In this document: piece after piece, positions 22,561 through 35,700 of the stretch
Layout of the letters: the number at the start of each line of letters is the position of its first letter
How positions within the stretch are numbered: position 1 is the first letter of the stretch
NCBI GenBank assembly: GCA_963971575.1
Contig: OZ020616.1
Coordinates: forward strand, 3,740,924 to 3,804,923
Reading direction: 5' to 3'
From: Liopterus haemorrhoidalis
Lineage: Eukaryota > Arthropoda > Insecta > Coleoptera > Dytiscidae
Length of the DNA stretch: 64,000 nt
The notes under the pieces: model-generated
Told to the model about the DNA's origin: nothing
The model's input: only the letters and a program-made list of their open reading frames with translations
Databases searched by the model: none
Program-made: the position numbers and the translations under genes

Positions 22561-24450
22561 TCCAAATATTCTAACCCCAGTTCGTTTTCTCTAACCTTTT
22601 TTGAGATTATGATATTTTATTTTTGACATATTTTACACCATTTGTCAAAATTGTGAATTAAAAAATATACATTCCGAATACCTCTGTAAGACAGCGAAAA
22701 AAATTTGAAAATACTTCTGTAATTTAGAAAAAATTGTCATCAGCCAAAAATGGATTATATTAAGCGCTACTAGCCGTCGTTGCACCACATTATAACTATT
22801 ATCGCTTGGAAATTTTTTTTAACGATTGCATCTTTTAATATATCGCAATAAATTTTCACAGAAATCAATTTTAATTTTAGAACCGTTTGCAAATGTCTAA
22901 TAAAATATTAAATGAGCTGTATTAAGGGCTAATAGCCTTTGTTGCACCACACTAGTACAGTGCGAACACTTCTATTCGTTTGACATGGTAGGTTAGTTGC
23001 ACTTATAGTTACGATTCTTTGAACAATGTCATATTAAATATGTATTCACTTCATTTACGATAAACTAATTCTAAAATTGCATTTATCACTTAATAATAAT
23101 TAAAAAAAGTACTTACAGTGTTTTAAGAAGCTTCTCATCAGACATCGGAACATCAGGGCACAACACTATAAAATTATTTCGGAATATCTATTATTTAATT
23201 TTAATAAAAAATAACACTTTATTTAATACAAAATTCATTTATTAAAAGTTAGCAATTTTTAATTGTTTAGAACATTTTTTTAAATGAAATTGTAAAAACT
23301 TAAACCGAATTAACACTTGAATATTCGTTAAAACAAACTAACCAATCAGAATCCATTTAGAATCATGTGACTGTCCACCATATTTTATCAAGTTCGGAAC
23401 GCGTCTGTAGCGCATGACTCCGCCATCTTGAACCCACTACCGCGTATATTTTTTTAAGTTTTTTAGCAAAAAAACAATTGAAAACCGTCGCGAAACTAAA
23501 CAAATGAACGTTCACTCTCGTTATTTAAACAATTGATGCAATTATTTTTGTTTTTTAATGGAATTTTTTAAGTTTTTTTCAGAGCAAGTGCGGAGCCGAC
23601 TGACGTAGGTTAGCGTTGAAAAAAGACTGATAAGGATTGGCGCGAGTACAGGCCTTTTTATAAGTTTTGACACCACGGCCAACTAGATCGTTAACTATTT
23701 TATAAATTATTTTTTTTTATTAATAATTAAATTGTAAAATTAAGCAAATCTAACTTCAAAAAAATATTTTTTCATATCTAAAAATCCTAAATTAAATTTT
23801 TCCCTTTTTTATTTCAATAAATGAAAAAGTTATTTGTGATTTTAAGAATGAGTTCTGAAAAATTTTTAGTTTGACCATTTTTTATTGTATATATAGGTAA
23901 ATTGAGGATTTTAAAAAACTTTTTCCAAATAATTTTTTTTTATAAAACCTTCCATTTTCGAGATATTTGTAAAATAAAGTCAATTTTCGGGTTTTCTCTT
24001 TATTTTTGAAAATTAAGGCCTTAAAAACCTGGTTTAGGGGTAATTTTGGAGACTCTACAAATAATTCCATGTATAGTTTTCCTAAAAAATGCATCGTTTT
24101 CAAGATATCTGATCCCAACATAACTGTCGAATTTCCAAAAAGTCGATTTTTTTTTTTTTTGTATTTAGGGCATTAAAAATATGATTTCTATATAACATTG
24201 ATGCGGACAAGAAATATTTTTTTATAAAACTTTTCTCTAAAATGCTTAGTTTTTGAGTAATATCGATTTTTATTGACCTAACCTTTCGAAGGCAAAAGAT
24301 TGGCTAAATTATAAAAATGTTTTATTATTCCTGAATGAAATTAATTTTAACTTTCAGAGATGAAAATAAGGCCCTTTCGACAACTTTTTATCATTTTATA
24401 TGCTGATATTTTTATTCCGAAGACAAATTTAAAAATCACCCCAGTCTATA
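22560..24450. other. AT-rich interval, no gene recognised
   Basis: I see only low-complexity, AT-rich sequence with two diverged copies of a phrase on rows of AGCG/GGCTA-TAGCC-TTGTTGCACCACA (about 22,760 and 22,925). Confidence 0.4.
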
Positions 24451-25110
24451 CGCAGAACTATGTTGGCTCAAAAAAATTTTTTGCTAGATTTGAATATTAA
24501 AGCCCAATTCCTCCAAAATATGAAAAAGGGGATTGCACTGATTCTGTGGATCTATTTTTTATGGCCTAAAATGCTTTATTTTATAAATAAAAAGCGTTTA
24601 AAGTTTTTGACATATACAATACATTGAAAAAAATTACTAATAAATTTTGATATCAAGCTCTAATTCCTCCTAAACATGAGAAAGGGCACTCTACTGATTC
24701 TGTGGAACTTATTTTTATAGCCTAAAACCCTATATTTTTAAAATTAGAAACTTTTGAAATTTTGACGTATACAATAGGTTGAAAAAAATTATAAAATTTT
24801 GAATATTAAGCTGTAATTCCATCAAAATATGAAAGAGGAACTCAAACTGCATCTGTGTATCTAAATTTTATTGCCTAATATGATTTATTTTTAAAATTAG
24901 AAGGTTTTGAAATTTTTATCTATTACATCTCGAAGAGGTTTCTAAAAAAATTTCTTTAAAATGTGTATTAAGCCCTAAATTAGTCAAAAAGTAATAACAG
25001 TGGTTGTTCCACATATATGGATTCAGTTTTGTATTGTCTAAAATGTACAGTTTCAAAATTGGAAGGTTTAAAAATTTTGGTAGAACGTAGCTAACGATAT
25101 GTTTATGTTT
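24450..25110. repeat. Diverged tandem repeat, unit about 150-160 bp
   Basis: Four successive blocks share the order TTGAATATTAAGC, TAATTCCTCCAAAATATGA, CTGATTCTGTGGA, TTATTTTTAAAATTAGAA and TTTTGAAATTTTGAC (beginning near 24,490, 24,645, 24,800 and 24,955). They are strongly diverged and non-coding. Confidence 0.6.
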
Positions 25111-25549
25111 ATTCACAAAATAATTGTACATATACATACACTGACATAAATATATAATGCTACGATATGCACATTAAAAAATTATTTAAAAAAAATACAA
25201 TAATAATACAAAACAAACTGAGAAAATGAGAAAATAATAAAATAGACCCAAAAAAGGAAAGTATTAATAAATATAAGAACATACATAAATATTTGTTTTT
25301 ATTTAAATTACAAAATTACTAGATAAAAAGACATTATTGCCTATACTATTTATTATTTAACGTCAAAGTGCTGGGTTTTGCCCTTTTTCCCGGCGTAACT
25401 AATTGTGTGTGGCAACATAGTATTAAACACTATTGTTAAAAAATAATAAAATATTTATACTTGAATACATAGAAATACAATTAGGCATATGTATAACCAC
25501 TATGTAATTTTATTTTTTTAAATTTGTACATTAATTGCCTGGCAATAAA

Positions 25550-25555
<6 letters not shown>

Positions 25556-25622
<67 letters not shown>
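25556..25622. repeat. (TA)n microsatellite
   Basis: About 33 uninterrupted TA dinucleotides. Any reading frame across it (YIYIYI) is an artefact. Confidence 0.95.
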
Positions 25623-25626
<4 letters not shown>

Positions 25627-25824
25627 TAACGTATATAGCTCCTCTACTGCTCTGAATATTTATCTCTCAGCACTTTTTTTCAGAGCTTACATATTAGGAT
25701 ATTTCACATGTAATAACCGTTTCCTTGTAGGATTTCTTTGAGGCAGTCTTCCGAAACACTATACAGAAATTTCTTGACTTTAACAATATATTAATTATGA
25801 TTACGAGAAAGTATATTCATAAAA

Positions 25825-26115
25825 TTATCTACAGAGTCCTTTTTTTTAGGTCGTCACTTGTATTTTAGAAGTGAGGACCTTTTTTTTTTAGGTCATCATT
25901 TTGTATTTCCAAAGCAAGGATATTTTTTTTTAGGTCGTCATTTGTATTTCAGAAACCTAAATCTTTTTTGTTTTAGGTCATCACTTTGTATTTCCGAAGC
26001 GAGGACCTTTTTTTTTAGATCACTTGAAATTTAGAAGTGTACCTTATTCATAATTTAAATAATTTCATTATCAGAACCCTCCCCAACACAAATTCCTGGG
26101 TGCGCCACTGGTCCT
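25825..26115. repeat. ~50-bp tandem repeats ending in a hAT-like terminus
   Basis: The phrase TTTTTTAGGTCGTCACTTGTATTT, with a following AAGTGAGGACC, recurs about five times between 25,835 and 26,030. The block ends near CCTGGGTGCGCCACTG (26,105), the complement of the terminus CAGTGGCGCACCCAGG found at 29,406. Related 50-bp units also sit inside the TAGGGTGACC elements at 27,205 and 55,064. Confidence 0.6.
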
Positions 26116-26570
26116 TATTAACAAAGAAATTAAACAAAACAAAACATATGTTTAGTAATTTTGGTGCCTGCGAGTTTTTAACTAACTCTAGGTAATTTTC
26201 GGGCACAGAATCCAAAATAGCCGTCAGATTTGGTCTATCAGATCTAGTTTTTGAGATACGCTTATTGGCCTCTTTTACAATAAAATATCTTATTTCTTAA
26301 CTTGTGCATTTTTCACGTTATTACTGTTACTATTTGCTCCAACTGCCAGTTACAAACACAAAAGAGACAAAGTAAGGTATTTATTTCACAAAGTAGATAA
26401 ATATATATTCATCACTTATCAATTAAAAATGTTTTTTTGTACGACTTTCTAGCATGGAGTTACCAGAACAGTCTTTCTGAAAACTCCAACAGTAGTAGGC
26501 CATCATGTGGCTATCTTATCTTTCTTGATATCTATCTTCCATACTTTTATGTCCAGATGGAATTTTCCCC

Positions 26571-26798
26571 CTCAATTTTATATACTTACTTTTTCATTTA
26601 AAATTGTTTCATTAAAATTTTATTATTTATAAAAATGTATTAATAATGAGGTTCTGTAATTCAAACCAAGTGCGCATGTATAAATCATTGTTTACGTTGT
26701 TTACATTGTTTACAAGAGTTTTGTGTTTACTTTACATAAGTTGTTTACTCGTCAACAATGAGGTAACTTACATCATGTAACTTACGCGCCCATTACTG
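26571..26798. mobile_element. Truncated copy of the CAGTGATGGGCG hAT element
   Basis: The sequence matches the right-hand part of 348-1,064 (ATATACTTACTTTTTCATT through GTTTACTCGTCAACAATG) and ends CGCGCCCATTACTG. The left end is missing, with no target duplication visible. Confidence 0.75.
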
Positions 26799-27204
26799 AT
26801 ATTCTTTAACATATTACAAATTTTTATTATTTGTGCATTATTATATATGTTTAAAATAAAAATATTTAAAGCAAACTATACATGTAGTCCGCCTAAAATT
26901 TTTAAATTCCAAAGTGGCTCGCGCTTATTTAAAGGTTGGGCACCACTGATGTAGATGCACATTTCTATCCACGATTATATAGCACATTTTTTGTCTCGCG
27001 GCTATTTTTCATACTTCTGAAAAAGCTAGATCTTTGGAATAGTCGCTTATAAGAGGAAGATATAGAAATGTTTCCATTTTTGGAAGAATTTTTTATTGCT
27101 GCTGATGTCAACCAGAAAGTCATATTCAACAATAAGTCAATATTTAAGAGCATTAGCTGAAAATTTTAATAATTATTTCTCTGAAAATGAGGATCCTCGT
27201 AAAG

Positions 27205-27420
27205 TAGGGTGACCATTTTCTTGGAGACGGCAATGTGGGACGGAGCAAAAAAAAAGGTCATCAGTTCCGAAATATAATTGAAGAGCGAACAAAAAAAGTT
27301 CCTCACCTCCCAAATATAAGTAAAGAGCAAAAAAAAGGTCTTCGCCTCCCAAATATAAGTACAGAGCAAAATTCGGCCCTGTGGACAACAAATCAAAATG
27401 CGGGATGAATGGTCACCCTA
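27205..27420. mobile_element. 216-bp hAT MITE (TAGGGTGACC ends) in the transposase relic
   Basis: TIRs TAGGGTGACCAT and ATGGTCACCCTA are flanked by the exact 8-bp duplication TCGTAAAG (27,197-27,204; 27,421-27,428). Inside are three copies of a phrase CCTCCCAAATATAAGT-AGAGCAAA. A 647-bp relative lies at 55,064-55,710. Confidence 0.9.
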
Positions 27421-27533
27421 TCGTAAAGGTAACCTCTGGATTAATAATCCATTCTTGAAAGATATAAAGTCATGTGTACTTGATCCTCGTGAAAAAGATA
27501 AGCTGATCGAGTTGTCTTCTGATGTCTCCAGAC

Positions 27534-27774
27534 CAGGGCCGGCTCAGAGGTCGGGATTTTTCCCGAGGCCCCGCGCTGATATTATCGAGGAATTAGCAGA
27601 AAAAAAGTTTGTACGAAATAGGAATAAAAAATATATTTATGTATGTATATTATTGAATATATTGAAGAAATAAATATTTCATTAAATAAATTGATAAAAT
27701 TATGTTCATGTCTTCCTTTTTAGGAGGGGCATATAATATTTTCCCGAGGCCCCGCAAAACCCACAGCCGAACTG
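27534..27774. mobile_element. 241-bp hAT MITE (CAGGGCCGGC ends) in the transposase relic
   Basis: The ends CAGGGCCGGCTC and CAGCCGAACTG are bordered by the exact 8-bp duplication CTCCAGAC (27,526-27,533; 27,775-27,782). GGGATTTTTCCCGAGGCCCC near the left end recurs near the right end. A fragment of a similar terminus is seen near 51,927. Confidence 0.85.
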
Positions 27775-28753
27775 CTCCAGACATAAAATGTAATCATTGT
27801 CTCAATTTTGGAAATCGCTAGAAAAAGAATATCCATATTTCAGTTCTAAAACTATCAAATTATTCAGTCATTTTTACTACTTACTATTTGCGCGAAAATA
27901 TTTTTTTAGCCATGTCAATAATAAATACCAAACAGAGAAATCGAATGGATATTAACGCAGCGCTTAGTCTCTTAGAAACAACTCTGCAGCCATGTATATC
28001 AAATTTTCTAAAGCGTGTTCTACATTATACAATTCTCATCAAATTTTCATACTTATTTCTTTGACTAGAACTTGTACTAGAAATAAATCAGTGAAATTGT
28101 ACAGTGTAGAATACTTTATATAGTCAAGGTCAACTTTATTCAAAACTAGATTTGATCAAACTTTTCTTGAAAACACATCCAACTTGGAACTCGGTGCATG
28201 CGCAGTAGACACTTTTAACAATAGTACCAACATTAAAATTACGCTTGTAAATATTTTGTATTACCACGTGTTTAATAGTGTTTTGTTGATCATTGGTTTG
28301 AATAGGTGAATATATAAATTGTGTTTTGTACATAAATCAGTAATTTTACAAATCTAATAGCTAGGTTATAAACACTTGACAAGATATGAATTATATTTTT
28401 ATGTTGGTACCTTAAATGAACTGAAACACGTGTAAGAATTTCATTCTCTACCAAAAAATTGAAAAATAAATTGTATTAAAACTTTGACAACTTCTAGTTC
28501 AAAGAAAAAAGTTTAGAAAATTGATGAATAAAGTATAATGTAGAACACGCTTAACGAAGTAGCAGCAGATGTCGCACTAAAATATTGTAATGGTATAACT
28601 GTATAACATATACCTATATAATAATAAAATACTATCTATATTGGTTTTTATTTGTGTCTTAGCTTTCACCCGGTCCACCCAACATTTGTCCTATTTTCAC
28701 CGATCCGCGGGGGCAAAAAGGTTGAAGAACACTGATTTAGATGGTTTATGTTT

Positions 28754-28936
28754 TAGTCGGTTTCTTTGCTTTAAGTGGAACTAGAATTCCAAATCTAGTA
28801 ACTTTTACCGATTGATTGATTTTGATAATTTTTTTCAGCAAAAACCCACTTCAATAAATAAAAAGTTAACTAGTAACAACTTAAGAAAATTTATTCCATT
28901 TAGTTCCGCTTTAAGATTTGGAATAACCTATAGGCG
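28754..28936. mobile_element. Short derivative of the CAGTCTG MITE
   Basis: Starts TTAGTCGGTTTCTTTGCTTTAAG and ends CTTTAAGATTTGGAATAACC; the interior (AATCTAGTAACTTTTACCGATTGATTGA) matches the copies at 39,104 and 52,817. Confidence 0.6.
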
Positions 28937-28979
28937 TAAATAGCCACAGTAGCTTACTTTAATAAACGATAAACTGGTT

Positions 28980-29366
28980 ATTTTTATTTACAATAATTAT
29001 TTAAATAAGAAACTTTAGCTCTGAAGATATATTGTTTGTTTTATTGATTTATTTAAACTCTTTTAGCCAAATCTCTCTTTAGTACATAATTTTTAAAATT
29101 AATATTTTTTTAACTTTTTCAAATTTCCCATTAAAGTGAATTTATGTCGTATAAATAACGTAAGTGTATTATCTGCCTTGTTTATTTCAATATCTTATTA
29201 ACCTATTTTAAATTAAAAAAGAGTCACTTGCTAAACCAGTTACTACGCCTATGCCCTAGTTGTAACTTATTTAAAATTTTCCGCTATACTGTATTTATCC
29301 AGTGTAAATCGTACTCTGTTAGCAGCGCTATCTACTTTTTTTTAATTTGAAATAGACCATAGTTTC
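28980..29366 (-). mobile_element. Truncated inverted copy of the TGGTCTATTTC element
   Basis: Reads as the complement of 54,590-54,990 and ends TTTGAAATAGACCAT at its TIR. It preserves the uninterrupted sequence GAAGATATATTGTTTG into which the ISL2EU-like element at 2,519 inserted. Confidence 0.75.
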
Positions 29367-29405
29367 GTATTACAAATTGAGCCGGATTATATAAGTACAT
29401 TGTTC

Positions 29406-29640
29406 AGTGGCGCACCCAGGAATTTTTTGTGGGGGGGGGGCGGAAGACAAAACAAAAAATTCTCGCTTTTGAAATACAAGTGATGACATAAAAGAAAGGT
29501 CCTCACTTGTAAAATACAAGTGGTGGCCAAAAAAAATAATCTCTTTATAAATCCATATATTTACCTAAGAAATAGTGATTAAAAATTTGGTATTTCCCTC
29601 TTTCTTGGGGGGCGGTCCCCCGGGAAAACTTATCCGAAAT
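29406..29640. mobile_element. hAT-like MITE terminus (CAGTGGCGCACCC)
   Basis: CAGTGGCGCACCCAGGAATT followed by a G-run, then two ~50-bp units CACTTGTAAAATACAAGTG-type, opposite in orientation to the block at 25,825-26,115. The right boundary is not clear. Confidence 0.5.
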
Positions 29641-29871
29641 ATAATAGTGAAAAATACTTTCATCATAAATAGTTACATTAAATACATCTGATATTTTCAA
29701 GATTTATAAAAAATAGTTCAATTTTAAATTACTAAATATTGGCGCCGAGTGTGGTAGTCATGTGAAATACTTATTGAACCGGATGCACTTTTGCGACTGC
29801 GCTTTTGTTTATTTTATCCTACATTTTCTTACCGTAGTCGATCACTGGAAAAGTGATATAAATTATTGAAA

Positions 29872-30357
29872 ATGAATTCGATTCGGCCTCTTATAAGGAG
29901 TCCAGTTTTACGAAATGGTAATGATTTATTCTTACATATAACCCTTAATATTTAAACAAAAAATTGTGTAATTACTAGTTGGGTTAACTATTATGTAATG
30001 ACAGTTATATTTAATATCATTTTCCTTAACTAATAAATAGTTTGATAGTTGTGTTAAGTGTAGTTTTAATAATTATACAGTTATAATTTTTATAGTGATT
30101 GTGCTGTGGTTGATCGTAAATGTTCTTGTGTTACAGGTACCCGTAGAGCATACCATGATACTGGAGACTTCAGACCTGTGTCCATGGACGAATTACCTGT
30201 TCCGAATGGATCCTGGAAAGCCGATTATGATGCTAGACAAAAGAAATATAATATGCATTTAATCGGTGGAGTTGTGTTTTCAATTGCTACCGTTGTAGCC
30301 GCTAAAGTATCTGGTTTGTGCTACTTGAACTGGGCCCCACCAGACTCTATTGATTAA
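29872..30357 (+). CDS. COX7B/CG7630-like mitochondrial protein (deltamethrin-resistance prag01 family)
   Basis: Two exons, 29,872-29,917 and 30,137-30,357 (intron GTAATG...TTACAG, 219 bp), give 88 residues starting MNSIRPLIRSPVLRN. The N-terminus is rich in arginine without acids (R5, R9, R14, R18, R19), as in a mitochondrial presequence. It is followed by LPVPNGSWKADYDARQKKYN and one membrane segment (about residues 57-75), then the conserved GLCYLNWAPP tail. This order marks the small insect family called deltamethrin resistance protein prag01; its Drosophila member CG7630 has, to my recollection, been assigned as the fly COX7B, an accessory subunit of complex IV in the inner membrane. The ATG follows a short leader in AAAATG context. 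Length and both splice sites look intact, so the gene is probably functional. Confidence 0.8.
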
Positions 30358-30396
30358 ATATGACTATGGTATAGCAAAATGTAATTATTCTGTAAT

Positions 30397-30402
30397 AATA
30401 AA
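30397..30402 (+). promoter_or_regulatory. Polyadenylation signal AATAAA of the COX7B-like gene
   Basis: AATAAA lies 40 bp after the stop codon, followed by a T-rich stretch (30,420 onward). Confidence 0.7.
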
Positions 30403-30679
30403 TTGATTAGACGTACTAGTATTTTTTTTCTTTTATTTACGTTGTTTTGAACTATAAACATACCCATTTTGTTAATATCGTTCTTGTAAATGAGTGAATT
30501 ACTATTATTTAAAAATCAAGAACCAATTCCTTAAATTACAGACTGGAAAGAGAAACCTATATGTACCCGTTAGCAAATGTTTTTAATTGTGACACAATCA
30601 GGACTTATTTACAGGGATGTAAAGTTAATATTATGTCCAAATTTACGCGACATGATTCTGTTGTTGAAGGATTAGAGAT

Positions 30680-31380
30680 ACTTTTATCTACCTAAATAAA
30701 AATTTAAGCTCTTCAGAGTTAAAGCCTTTTTGATCCGTGTAGTTTCGTAAATATTTCATTTTCGAAAGACCGTACTTCAAAAATTACTTGAGATAGGGAC
30801 CTGCAGTTTGAATTTTTGAAATCTTAAGGTCTCAAGACATAAACCAGTCAAACAAAATTTTTTTTTGTAAAATTTTTCATTTGTTTTTTAGTTTATAAAA
30901 TCCTATCGATAAAATATAGGGACCTGCGGTTTGAATTTTTTAAATCTACAGACCTTTTTCTACCTACATAAAAAGTAGGGCCCTCCTTAGTTAACACCTT
31001 TTTGATCCGTGTAATTTTGAGAATTTGTAAATATTTAATTTTCGAAAGACCAGTACCTCAAAATCTACATGAGAGAGATCTGCGATTGAAATTTTTGAAA
31101 TTCTGAGGTCCTAAAGACCCTTAGGACTCATTTCGAAGAGACTCTCAAAAAAAAATTTATTGTGTTTTTGTCTGAAACAATAAAAAAAAAAAAGAGAACT
31201 GCAGTTTGAATTTTTCAAATCTTCGTATATTGTTTAATTATAAAAAAATTGGGTCCTTAATAACCCAACTTTTACAATAAATACGAATCGTGAAACAAAA
31301 CCTTTGAAAAATATCAAAAATCGTAAGGGGTACCCCTTACTGTTTTACTTCAAAATGTGTTATATGTATATGTATTTTGA
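30680..31380. repeat. AT-rich repeat region with ~272-bp direct duplication
   Basis: TTTTGATCCGTGTA followed by TTTTCGAAAGACC occurs at about 30,728 and 31,000, each with a trailing phrase CTGC-GTTTGAATTTTTGAAAT. The palindrome GTAAGGGGTACCCCTTAC at 31,323-31,340 links this to the repeats near 22,125. Non-coding. Confidence 0.55.
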
Positions 31381-32709
31381 GTCGTAGATCTCAAAAATAA
31401 TCTTCATTACAAGTTACGGTTTATCGGTGTTGAATTAATTTAAAAAAAACGACAGAAAATGACCAAATTTAAAAAAATATATACGAGAGGTCGTTCCTCA
31501 TCCTGAAATTGGTCATATACAAATTAAAACAAAAAACGGTATTTGCGCGAGAAAATAACGTAGAACGATAATAACAATTGTTATTAATCAGTTTCTTAAG
31601 GTACTGATTAGTTTCAACTCCTATTCTATCAATTATCAAGTAATTTATATTGTAATAATTATTTGTTTTTATTATTATTATAAAATAATTAAATAGCTTC
31701 GTTCGCGAATGAAGATTCTATCAATATATCAACAGTTAAACAATCAGTTCATGAACAGTTTTACTACGCATGTTCAATTTGTGACCTGTTAGATATTCTT
31801 GTCAGCACGAACGCTAAATTTGTATGACAAGATTATAACCACGGTGTAGTATATTTAAATGGGATTTACAAACACGTTTGGCTTGCTACAAACAGATTAT
31901 GTAATTGTCCGAAAGCTACAACGAATAACAAACATATTGTCAGAATTAGTGACAATTTCATCGACGATTCCTAAAAGAAATATTTTGTAACGTGCCTGGT
32001 ACTTGAACCTATCAGAAACATAACAGCGAACAAAAATATCTATACCATAATATTAAATAAACAGTAAGATATAATACCTACTTATGTACAATCATACTTA
32101 TTTAAAGCATCATTATTATCATCCCTATTCATTAAATAATAATAAATTTAAAAACAATTAGGTGTTAGATTATTAACTTTTAGTTTTAAAAAATGTGGTA
32201 TTGTTAATGCATATTCTTTATATGTTAACCACGATTTATTTAGCTATTAAAGTTATCAAACGAATAAACCTTCCTAAAACTACTTAGTTATTTTTATCCC
32301 TTCAAATAAAATCCTATTATTTTGTAGGTTTTTTTAGTGAATTGTTTTATTTACATAAAGTTTATACATAATAAAACAACATTGTAACTAATTTAACTTA
32401 GGAAATAATCAATAATTATTGATTTAATACCGAAATATTTCCAATATGTGATTTAAAATAGGCGTTATATTACCGCTTTTTAAAATTCAAATATAATACG
32501 GAATGGCGGAATGGCGCTGATGTATCTCTCAGCTGTATTTGTTAAAAGATTAGCTTCGTGTCAAAAATTAACCAGTCATAAAGTTTCAATACATAATAAC
32601 ATATCAGACTGCGTTTTAGTTTAATCAGGAAAGTGTTCATATATTTGTTAAATTTCTTTTACTTTTTCTATATCAAAGATTTATTAAAAATTTATAATAA
32701 ACAGTTATT
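31381..32709. other. Upstream region of Snx6; no gene recognised
   Basis: AT-rich sequence without a convincing open frame. The Snx6 promoter and 5' leader must lie in its last few hundred bases, where a GC-richer patch (GGAATGGCGGAATGGCGCTG near 32,500) stands out. Confidence 0.4.
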
Positions 32710-35700
32710 ATGGTAAGTTATAATTTGCTTATCTATTGTTTAATTGTAATTATAAATAATTGCATTTGTTTTAATAGGCGGAAAAGAATTCAGTTGATGG
32801 GAGTGTACCACTAACTGATAATAATTTGTTAGTGGACATTTCAGATGCTCTTAGCGAAAAGGATAAAGTGAAATTTACAGTTCATACAAGAACAACACTT
32901 CCACAGTTTCAAAAAACCGAATTTTTAGTTGTTAGACAACATGAAGAATTTGTTTGGTTACATGATCGATTCGAAGAAAATCCAGCTTACGCTGGTTATA
33001 TTGTAAGTGTTTTTTTTGAAGTATTTTAATATAGTATATTTATTATTAAATACTATTAATTTATAATGTTTTAAAAAGTAGTAAAAAAATAATTGCTGAG
33101 CAGTGTTATTCAATTGTTTCAAAAAGTTTCATAGTGAATAATAATAGCATTAACTTTCTTTGTTTTTAAGTGAAATCAGATAAAAATTCTCTACGTATAG
33201 CCATTTATAGTCTGTAAAGTTTCAGTTTCTTCTCTCTTAATCTTTTACTAACTAAATCTAACCTAATTACCTAGTTTTAAGTGCACTCTACTTTACGTTA
33301 GGCGTTTACGTTTACTCAGTCAGATTTAATCCGAGTAATCTAAGTGCTCTCGGTCTGTTCGTAAAGTCAGTTGGATCATACATAATACCTTATTTTGCGT
33401 CCACTTGGGTGATCTATCAGAATGCTCAGAGCATTTCTATACAATCCAATGAACTACTAGGTTTACCGGGGTTAATTTTGTGTTGGGGGTTATAAATTTG
33501 AATCTCAGTAATTTGAAACTAATGTAAAGATAATCAAACAAAATGAACGAAATAAGTGCTGTGTTGATGTTAATGACAACTGCGGTGTTGTTGGGGAATA
33601 CAATTTTATTATGAAAAATGTACTTTTTCTTTGATTTTTTACTTTTTTGTACATTTGCACCATACAAAATATAATTTCAACTTCTTCAACAAAAAATCGT
33701 TTAGCCCATTTTATTGAACAGTGACATACTCGAATACACCAACTAGTGCCAAATTATTGTACTAGGTACAACAGTACTATTTGTGGTTTTTACGTATATT
33801 TTAGTGATGAATTTTTGTTACAATGTTGACAGAAGTTGTGAAAAATCAAAACAAATGTTAGTGTCTTTGGCTGTCATTCAAGAAAGAACAAAGATTAGCA
33901 CCTTTCTTTTTTAACTTTTCCCAAAAAAAAATGGAGGGAATGTTAATATTAAATCTAAATTGGGAAAAGATTTGGTTATGGAGACGAGGAAGGCGTGAGA
34001 ATATATTTTGAGTTACGGCAAAAAAGTAACTGACGCTATGTAAGTCTGTCCGGGCCATATGACCCTTCTAGTCCCCCCCCCCCTTTATCTGGGCCTGCCA
34101 AGAAGTATTTCATGTGCATAGGGGAAGTATTTTAAGATCGCAGCGCTATTTCGGCAAACTTGGAACCTTCAAAATAGACATTCGTTACATATAAACAACG
34201 TGAATTTTACTTATGGAAAATGTTTACTGGTGGTTTTTGTAATTTTGCTACAATATTAATACTTGTTTTTATGCAATTATATTTTTATGCAAACATTTTT
34301 TATAAAAAAAAGCGCGACACAATGTCTATTTCTGTAGTTCCTTCAATCCCACCAGATGTCATATCGCTTAGCAATTTTTCCCTATAGCAAATGTAAAACT
34401 TATATGAATCATATACGATTCACACGGCGGTCAAAGCGTTAAAAGTCAAATACATTTTTGTTATGAATGGGTCAATCAACTTGTCTTCAAATAATCATTT
34501 AGAATTTAGAATTATTTATAGAATATTAAGAACGGTTTTGGAAAAAAATATTTATAATTAAAAAAATATGCTAAATATTTTTTAAAACTTCAGTTTTTAA
34601 GATAATTTGCATAAATTATTTCTATGAATATATAGGAATAAATAATTCAAGTTAATTAAAAATTGTATGTAATTTTAATTTAATTTTGTCAACTAGCGTA
34701 CCGTGAAAACAAACCACAAATTTGCCAGTTATATGGTACAAAAATCCCAGTTTATTAAAGTTCCTATCCGTTATGGTTGTTTGATATCACTATTTTGCTC
34801 CTATTTTGCACTTATGGCAGATAATTTTAAATATCTCATCCATTTAGATAAGCGACAAATATGTTTGCTAATTTATTATTAGATTAATAAATTAACCTTA
34901 AATATATTTTATTTTTTATTTTAGATACCACCGGCACCTCCGAAGCCAAATTTTGATGCGTCAAGGGAAAAGTTACAGAGATTAGGAGAAGGAGAGGGGA
35001 CGATGACTAAAGAGGAATTCACTAAAATGAAACAGGAACTTGAAGCGTAAGTTATTATTAATTATTACATATTTTTTTGTTACCTTAAATTTTATTCGCT
35101 AAAGTTCGTTCCACATTATACTTTTTAAAAAAGAGTGGGGAAAACGCTGCATTTACTAATCACTGACACGCTTGTAATGAACTTATATCTATATAGTCGT
35201 GGAAAAAATATATTTTGTTATTGTTGTAGGTTATGGCGATAATTTTTTTGTAGTGGATTATTTAAAATATCGACATTTCCAGATAAGAGAGATTCTAAAT
35301 GGTGAACTTTTAATGACTTACTTCATAGTAGAAGTCGTTGGCATTAGTCATACTGTTTGAGTTTGTTTATGTCGATTTGTTTTTGCAAAGTCCAATAAAA
35401 TGGATAGATCTTATTTTTGTGTACCTATTAGAGATGGGAATTTCGACTCAGTTTGCGGAACCGGATCAGTGGAGGTCGTTCAGTTTGTTGAGCCGGTTCA
35501 TTGATCCGGCTTAGTGATCCGGTTAAGTAAACATATTTCCGAGACACAGGTCGGTCGTTAGTTCGTAGGTAGAACGTCGCTTAGAGCCGGTTCTTGCAAT
35601 ATATGAACTGTAAACATGATCCCGAGACACAGGTCGGTCGGTCGTTTGGTCGTAGGTAGAACGTTGCTTACAGCCGGTTCTTGCAATATATGAACTGTAA

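Larger units (their letters stand above)
27030..28010 (+). pseudogene. hAT (ZBED-like) transposase relic split by two MITEs
   Basis: Frame pieces in order read EMFPFLEEFFIAADVNQK, LRALAENFNNYFSENEDPRK, then after a 216-bp insertion GNLWINNPFLKDIKS and LDPREKDKLIELSSDVS, then after a second insertion FWKSLEKEYPYFSSKTIKLF and LSLLETTLQPCISNF. The order LEEFF ... NYF ... WI-NPF ... FW ... YP resembles the C-terminal half of ZBED/hAT transposases. Frameshifts and stops mark it as dead. A hAT-type terminus GGTTGAAGAACACTG ends at 28,734. Confidence 0.6.

Noticed and set aside
25535..25741. Frame with YIYIYI repeat
   Set aside because: It is the (TA)n microsatellite read as protein.
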